From: Fulvia fulva
Taxonomy: Eukaryota; Ascomycota; Dothideomycetes; Mycosphaerellales; Mycosphaerellaceae
Assembly: GCF_020509005.1 (NCBI RefSeq)
Contig: NC_063013.1
Location: 992,001 to 1,056,000 of the forward strand
Reading direction: 5' to 3'
DNA: 64,000 bases
Part shown: in pieces, positions 57,518 through 64,000 of the stretch
Layout of the letters: each line of letters begins with the position of its first letter
Position numbering within the stretch: position 1 is the first letter of the stretch
Translations under genes and position numbers: made by a program
Notes under the pieces: model-generated
Seen by the model: the letters and a program-made list of their open reading frames with translations, nothing else
The model's database searches: none
Told to the model about the DNA's origin: nothing

Positions 57518-58640
57518 AAGGCTATCTTATAGAGATTAAAACTCGAAGCTCGCCTTAAACCTCTTCTATAAACTATATCTACTATCTTATAGCGATTTAG
57601 CTACTTCCCTCTTACGTCTCTTCTGCTCCCTCTTCTTATCTAGTATACCTCTCGCTAGTAACTACTAGTATCTACTACCCCTACTATAGAGCCCGAGGTT
57701 ATACTCTAAGATTAACTCCGCTAGAAGGCTCTTATATAGGACGTACTAAGAACGTCTACCGACCGTAAGCGTACCGCCGCCTAGGCGTAGCTTATTATCT
57801 CTAGCCTAGTATAGAAGTTAGCTAAGAAGATTAAGATATATATACGGTACCTCCTCTACTTCGTCTTCCGTAAGTTTTTATACGTCTCGCGTACGAGTCC
57901 CTTACTAACCCTCTATTATAAGAGGTCGATAACTATAATAGTATTATAGTTAGATACCTCCGGAAGAAGTATACGCGCTACCGCCGTAGTAAGTATAACT
58001 ACGTAACTAATAAGAGCCCTAATATTACTAAGCTAGTAGCTTGTCTACGCGCTATACGCTAGTAGCGCAACTACTTAGTAGAGGATAAGGAGGAGGATAA
58101 GGATAATGTCGCCGCCGCCCGCTATAAGCTCCTATAGCTTATTACGCGTCTTAAGCGCGAGATTTCTAATATATATATCCGTCTCGCTTACTAGCCGTAT
58201 ACGCCTCGCGTATATTTACTAATATTTTTCTTAGGCTATCCGCTAGTATAAGGTATATAAGAATAAGTTAGTTAGTAAGAAGCGCCTCGCCGCCGCCGCG
58301 TCTACGTCTAGCCTAGGTAGCGCCTCCGCCTCTAGTATTACTCTTAAGCTATAGTAAGAGTAGAACTACGCCCTTAACTAGCTATTCGAACTCAGCCGTA
58401 CTATAACTACCTTATTCCCCGCTTACGCGTTATATACTAACCGCGGTCCTAGTTCCTATAGGCTTAGGGTATTGATATTACTACCGCTAACTACGCCTTT
58501 CTACCTATAGGCCTTCGTAAGAATAATAAGGAGGAGGAGGAGGAGGTCGAGTCTAGTAAGGAGGATAGCGACTAAGCGCGCGGCTTACTTATATAGCGCC
58601 GGCTCCTCGCCTATAATAATATTCCGTAATCTATACGGGT
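57518..58640 (+). pseudogene. Unclassified RIP-damaged relic
   Basis: Starts right after the TA flank of Fot1. One plus-strand frame near 57960-58200 gives basic, Tyr-rich sequence (RKKYTRYRRSKYNYVTNKS, then KLVACLRAIRQ, an acidic EDKEEDKD, and KLLQLITRLKREISN). The Tyr residues at regular spacing may be former Cys codons (TGC to TAC), suggesting a lost zinc-binding motif. A GAG-repeat (polyGlu) lies near 58530-58550. No family assignment; it may be the other half of the element that Fot1 entered. Confidence 0.3.
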
Positions 58641-58740
58641 CGCGCCCTTCCGGTTTTTTTATTCTTAAAATAATTTTTTTTTCTCTCTATCTTTATACCT
58701 ATCTTAAGTCTTACCCATTACCGCTTCCCTTACTTAATCT
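58640..58740. other. T-rich spacer
   Basis: Two T runs (T7 and T9) with attcttaaaataa between them; a boundary between relics, with no gene. Confidence 0.4.
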
Positions 58741-60570
58741 TACGCTTCGACTCGAATTCGGCTACTAGGCGTATTATATTCGATAAGCTTTCTAATAGCT
58801 CCTAACTATCGTACTCTTCTAGCTAGTCCTTCTACTATACTAGATATTACTACTTACCCTTCTACTTCTTACTATCTAGTATAGCTTCTACCTCGTACTT
58901 ACTCTCGTCGTCTATAAGTAGTATACGACCGACTTACGCCTTATCGCTACCTACCTACGGTTCTAGAAGGGATATATAAAAGATATTATAGATTCTCGAG
59001 CCTACTAGTAGGGCTAGGCGGTATACTTACGTACCGATAGCGTCGATAATACGGTACGGCTTAATATACTTCTTACCTATCTTCTTCTTAGGTACGTCGA
59101 GCTTAGGGTTCTTTATTAATAGTAGTACTAACTCGTCTACCTAATAGCTCTTTAGCTTATAGATATTATTATAGTATTAGACTTAGTACTCTACTACTAT
59201 TCCCTACCGCTCTTTAAGTATTACGCGGAGTTCTTAGATACGGCTCGCTACCGAAGTTACCGCTAGTACCTCCCTCTTAGGGATCTCGTCCCGAGATCTA
59301 GTAGGTATAGACGTAATCTTCGGGCGCTAACTATATACTACCTTAAAGGGGCTTATACGGAGCGTAGAGTATACGTAGTTATTTACTATAAACTTAGTAA
59401 TAGCTAGCTATTCCGCCTAGTTAGTTTATTACTTACTATAGTAGTACCGTAGGTATTATCTAAAAGTCTAATTAGTACGCTCTATTTAACTATTAGTCTA
59501 CGGATAGAAGGCTATAGGAAGCTTATATCTTATCTACGTCTCGAAATAGAAGTTACTCTAGAATTAACTAGTAAATACCGGCCCTCGATTACTTATAATA
59601 CCTACCGGGACTCTATAGTAGCGTACTGCTTCGTCCCGAAGGACTCTCGTAAGCTCGGCCGCTATATACTTCTTCGTAGTAGAGATATATAAGGATATTT
59701 TTAAGTAGTAGTCGAAAATTACTAGGATTATATTATATACGTAACCTCCTCGCTTACTTAGCGGTAGGTCCATAATAAAATTATAGCAATCTCTTACTAT
59801 AGCTATTCTAGTCTTAGGAGCGGTTATAGCTCGCTATAGGGTCGATAGCGCCTCGCCTTTAATACCTAGTATATAACGTAAGCCTTTACGTACTCGGCTA
59901 TATCCTTATTTAACGTCTTCTACTAGTAATTCCGCGCTATTAGCTTCTAGGTCTTATCTCTTCTAAAGTAGCCTACTAGTACGTTATCGTAGTATATACG
60001 TATTAGCTACGACCTAACTACGGTATCTATAGAGATATATAGCGCGTCGCCGTAGTAGACTATTCCGTCCTTTACCGTTAACTTATTAGCGAGCCCTATC
60101 TATAGTACTTACGACTAGTCTACTTCTTAGCTAGCTATAAGTATAGCCTTATAGACCTTATCGCGGTCTTATAGTACCTTAATTAGTAGCGGTAAGAACT
60201 CGTTACCGGATCTATAAGTATCTATCCCTCTTATTACCGCTACGTATACCGCTATTAGAAGAGCGTAAGGGCCTTATAGCTTATACTTACCTTACTCGCT
60301 ACTATCTAGCGTATTATATATAGCGAGGATACGCCTTACTACTAGGCCTTCTTAGCTATCTAAGGAGTTCTTCTAGTATACTAGTTTACTCTAAAGGGTA
60401 GGTAGTAGGTTCGAAGTTTAATATATAACCCTTATATAGTTACTTTATCTCGAAGGTATATCGACTAGGTTTATCTTATCCGACCGATACTCGACGATAA
60501 AGTTAAAAGGTTATAAGAAGGTTATCTACCGAGCCTACCGTATATTAAGCTACTTAACTATTATAAAACC
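58741..60570 (-). pseudogene. pol: Gypsy element I: integrase-containing pol relic
   Basis: Minus strand. The open piece 59564-59773 is the integrase catalytic core: MDLPLSKRGGYVYNIILVI...ISNRGPVFTS, where SNRG stands for the usual SDRG (Asp to Asn by G->A). Upstream of it, on the minus strand toward 60400, lies the zinc-binding and RNase H-side region; downstream, toward 58950, the C-terminal integrase domain. Cut at about 60570 by the 5' end of LINE4, so RT and gag are not in the window. Confidence 0.7.
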
Positions 60571-61560
60571 CTAGTCGACGACGAGAATCACCTATACGTA
60601 GTATCGGCTACGAACCTCTCGTCTAGCTACGAGAGAGCTAAGTATTCTTACGCTAGAGCGTCGTAGGCGCGACGGGCGCGTAACGTAGGCGAAGCCGTAG
60701 CGAATAGAGGACTACTAGTAAGACGGGTATAAAAACTATCCGACGAGCGTGTACTCGTGTCGGGAGCGAGTCTCTCTTCTTTCTACGTATAAGAAGGGCG
60801 CGGAACCGTAGCCTATACGCTCGATAGGACACCTCTAGTATAAGTATAGAATTTTTACCTCCGGAGACCGTAAACCGAGCGGGCCGAGCGACGAACATTA
60901 GACGAGCGGACTATAGAATAACAACTAAGCGGACTATACGACGGCGTCGAGCGGACTACGAAACAATCTAGTGTTTGCTAGCGGGCAATACGGTAGGTAG
61001 GTAGACACGCGACGAAGCCTATAAGGGCCTATTAAACACCCGGTATAGGAACGAGGGTTTTGTCTAAGGTACTACCTATCCCGCTACATAACGTACCTAG
61101 TCTAATATAGTAGATTGCGACGAGGAAAAGACGATAGCCTAAGCAAGGAAAAGACGGCTATTAGGACGGGGAAAAGACGTATAATACAAGTAGATTAGTT
61201 CTATAATCGGGGAGGATCGAGGGTAGGGTAATAAGGAACTTTATATTAGTTAGTAGGTAGAAACGTAAGGAGTACGCTACCCGGCGTAGTGTGTGCCCCG
61301 AGCAAACCTACGAGGTATAGACGGCCGCTTTCTAGAGATAGGCTACGGTAACGCGAAGGGCGTCAAAACCTAGGGCGTAGTATATACTAGTAGCGACGGC
61401 TAACACTGTCTATATAGCCCGAGAGGACGGATACGTATGTCGGTCAATAGAGAGCACTAAAGGGCTAAGGCCTATAGAGGTAGATAAGTAGGAAAGCGCG
61501 GTTAAGACTTATTACCTTATCTCGTAGCTAGCTTACTAAATACGATTCCTTCCTTACCCT
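60571..61560 (+). promoter_or_regulatory. 5' leader of LINE4 with repeated GAGCGG motifs
   Basis: The leader is nearly identical in LINE2, LINE6 and LINE4. Near 60876-60960 it carries four copies of gagcgg(g/a)c-type motifs (ccgagcgggccgagcg, gacgagcggactata, taagcggactata, tcgagcggactacg) and further on tandem-like gaaaagacg blocks (61123-61170). Tad-like LINEs normally have internal promoters here; the motifs are candidates. An 81-codon ORF antisense to it (60653-60898) is probably accidental. Confidence 0.5.
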
Positions 61561-61599
61561 AGGACTAAGGGAGTTCTACCTTATTTAATCTAGACAGCT

Positions 61600-62960
61600 T
61601 AAAGCTCTCTTCACCGTGTTTCTTTAGCTCTATACGCCGCGGAGGTGCCTAGCTACATTAGGCAACTCCTAGGTAATAGTAGCCTAGGCTACGGTACTAA
61701 CGGCGCCTACGGCCCTATAGGTAAAGTCCCCCTAAGACAACTAGTAGTAACTTATAGAGGACGCAAAAAGTATAGAAACTAACGATTCGCTCCCTTACCG
61801 GTCTCTATAGGTAATGATCACTTAGCTACGTACGGCGCTTATACTGTCGTATTACCGAGGGTAATAAGAAATGAGGACGACGTCCTAGGCGATTAGTAAG
61901 GCCACCCGGAATTAACACCCCTATAGCTAGGTATCGGTCGCGGTATCGATACTAGGCCCCCGCCTAACGTACGGTATAGTTACGATCCGTATTATAGCAA
62001 AGGAAGACTAGGCCGAAGTTACGAAGCTATCGAATAAGGAGCTCGCCTAACGAAATAACTAACTAGGCGTAGTCGTAGTGGACTAATAGTCTAACAGTAC
62101 TCTATAGATCTATACTAGCTCTACTACTACTAGGAGGTACCTAGAGGTATAGCTATAGTAGGTATCTAAGGTTACGGCATTAGCGAAGGTCTTAACGAAG
62201 TAATTTACGATCCTAGTCTACGATATGCCGAAGGAGTTTGACCTAACTAACTAGGGTCACCTACGCGCTCTCTAAGAGGACAACCCGGTCACTCTTAACT
62301 CTCTAATCTAGAAGGCGACTTAGCTCTATAGGAAATGGCTAGAAGGCAAGAAGGCCTCGGCGCTAATAGTATAGCTATAAGACGCGAAAGCGGCGGATCT
62401 AGCGATAGAACAAGGCCTAGTCTAGTAATATAGCCTTAAGACAGTAGAAAAGCACTCCTTATCCTTTCGTGTCCTCTAATGCTTCAAATGCTAACAGGAT
62501 AGACACTAAACCTATACGTATATAAACAAGTAGGCCTACTCGAACTATATAGGAGACTATATATCTAGGGACTATATACCGACTACGAGACGGTACGCGA
62601 ACTGTCCGGGGTACTACCTATCGTATAGTACGGAATGCCTATAGCGGAAACTAGCGAAAAACAAGGCAAGTATAAACAGAACCGTCGCCCTAAGATTCTA
62701 CGGCGACCGTAAGGCTAGCCTATACCGGAACTAACTAGCGGCGGTCGGGTATAAGCGCCCTAGGGCCGAGAACGATATAAAGGATACGTAACCTAGGGCG
62801 TACGGGAGGCTACGTGCTCTACTAGCTACGGCGAGGGAATCTAACTAGGCCCGGCTCCCCTTTAGTATATAGCCGATAGGCGTAGACTAGGACGTATAGG
62901 GTAGTAGGACATAGGACGATATAGAGGAAATGATTGTCGATACCGATAACTAGCCTCGAT
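61600..62960 (+). pseudogene. LINE4 ORF1 relic
   Basis: Plus-strand gag-like ORF1. Near 62477 a CFKC motif begins a zinc-knuckle-like region, followed by NCPGYYLSYSTECL near 62600. An acidic and helical N-terminal half lies around 62100-62450. Stops are frequent. Confidence 0.6.
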
Positions 62961-62974
62961 ACGCTTAGTATTAT

Positions 62975-64000
62975 CCGGTATAACGTTAACTATAGCAAGG
63001 ATATAGTCTAGAACCATTTCCTATACGAGGCGGACCCGCGCGTCTACTACGTTCTTATAATCTAGGAGCTATAGATTAACCCGTACTATAAGAGACTAAC
63101 GACCTATAAGTCACTAGGCTATACGACATACCTACGAGGCGACGGTAGACCCCGTACGTACTTCTATATTAGTAAGGACATACTAGAATCCGACTGGGAG
63201 GTAGTATACTATATAGACGAAGAAGGCGGGGGCGATATTACCTCCCTCTACGTAGGTAGTACCTAGATACACAACCTATATATATAACCGCTAGCCTCGA
63301 GGTCTAGCCGCGACCTAGGGGTCTATAGACACCTAGATAGTACGCTTAAGAGACAAGGGTACTACATCGTAGTAGGAGACTTTAATATATACTACCCTTC
63401 CTAGGAAAGCCTTATATAGCCGTACCCTATAGCCGACGAAGTACTCCACTTGATAGCGAGTAACGTAATTGCCCTTAATACCCCGAAGGACCTAGGCACC
63501 TAGAAGAGAGGGGGACTCTAAGGTACGATCGACCTCTCCTAGATCTTAGATAGCCACTACTACACGGTAACCTACTATAGGATCGAATATGAACTCGAGG
63601 CGTCGTTAGACTATATACTCGTTAGGACCTCTATTACGACATAGATATAACGTATACTAGCGAGAACCCCTAAGCTAAACTAGGGAAAGGCCTACTAGGC
63701 CAACATCTAGGCGTACCTCGATAACTCTAAGAGGCTAGTCTAGATCGCGTAGTAGTAATATAATAGTAAAGACGAGATAGACGAAGTAGTCTAGGGGTTA
63801 ATAGACGAAATAAGAAAAGCGACCTTACTTCACGTTCCGCTTACCTAACTAACGACATAGTCTAAACTATACTAGACGCCGGAGTGTACTACGGTAGTAA
63901 GAGAAGCAAGGAGAGCCCGCCGGGTATAGACGAGCAGCTATAGCGAGGAGGCCTAGAACGTATATAGGGAGGCATGCTAATAGAAGAAAGCTATAATACG
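62975..64000 (+). pseudogene. LINE4 ORF2 relic, endonuclease part (continues past the window)
   Basis: Starts with RYNVNYSKD near 62980. The endonuclease motifs are QEL near 63065 (QEPW in related elements), TYLRGDGRPRTYFYISKD near 63125-63180, VVGDFNIYYPSW near 63370-63405 and GTIDLSW near 63520. The segment from 63846 on equals the ORF2 sequence that LINE2 joins to its leader. Interrupted by TAG codons. Confidence 0.75.

Larger units (their letters stand above)
60571..64000 (+). mobile_element. LINE4: Tad-like LINE with intact layout, RIP-damaged, runs off the window
   Basis: Begins with tcgacgacgagaatcacc, the family 5' end shared with LINE2 (minus, 30765) and LINE6 (minus, 57420). It has a leader of about 1 kb, ORF1 with Cys/His motifs, then the ORF2 endonuclease. 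It is the only copy here that keeps the region missing from LINE2 (about 61562-63845). RT should lie beyond the window. Confidence 0.87.

Noticed and set aside
52930..58640. A giant Starship-type element with a tyrosine-recombinase captain
   Set aside because: No tyrosine-recombinase motif can be read in the unclassified relic, and the recognisable parts are hAT-like, Fot1 and LINE sequence.
1..64000. CRISPR arrays, rRNA or tRNA genes
   Set aside because: No regularly spaced repeats, no rRNA signature and no convincing cloverleaf seen by eye; the tRNA-Met match at 35757 is a primer site, not a gene.

Overview
The window looks like a gene-poor, heterochromatic block of a filamentous ascomycete (Pezizomycotina) genome, built mainly of nested retrotransposons damaged by repeat-induced point mutation (RIP). 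The RIP diagnosis is direct. Across most of the window CA and TG dinucleotides are almost gone, replaced by TA, while CG stays common. Where a damaged and an undamaged copy of one element are both present (1-5667 and 41800-47818) they line up at a constant offset of 42423, and the differences are overwhelmingly CA->TA and TG->TA. Element classes (chromodomain Ty3/gypsy, Ty1/copia, Tad-like LINEs, Fot1/pogo) fit such a fungus; the species cannot be named from this.

Layout. 1-5667: RIP-dead minus-strand chromovirus A (left end outside the window), inserted in the gag of plus-strand chromovirus C (5668-11970). 11971-13835: a truncated Fot1 relic and a second gag fragment of the C family. 13836-31440: LTR element H split by full-length minus-strand chromovirus E (14224-30827), itself split by LINE1 (18538-23840) and by LINE2 (27099-30767, inside E's 5' LTR). 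31440-34935: minus-strand gypsy G. 34936-35559: the 5' piece of another LINE. 35560-41799: Ty1/copia element F, with a young, undamaged, 5'-truncated LINE3 (35907-37095) in its leader. 41800-47818: chromovirus B, whose pol is open and whose LTRs are undamaged but whose upstream gag is damaged. 47819-48640: a deleted C-family fragment and AT-rich debris. 48641-52920: the only sizeable stretch without RIP, holding one possible small secreted protein and one broken gene of unknown function. 52930-60570: a hAT-like relic, a complete Fot1/pogo element carrying LINE6, an unclassified relic and the gypsy I integrase. 60571-64000: LINE4, running out of the window.

How it fits together. Exact target-site duplications and length arithmetic give an insertion order (for example H, then E, then LINE1 and LINE2). 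The RIP state adds relative timing: LINE3 and most of B are younger than the damage around them. Almost nothing here can be expressed as an intact protein. The exceptions are B pol (protease, RT, RNase H, integrase, chromodomain) and the LINE3 ORF2 tail. The most informative signals are the mosaic structure of B, its mismatched flanks, two LINE deletion derivatives that share one breakpoint, a copia primer site matching the anticodon arm of initiator tRNA-Met, and a GAGCGG motif shared by the Fot1 terminal repeats and the LINE 5' leader.
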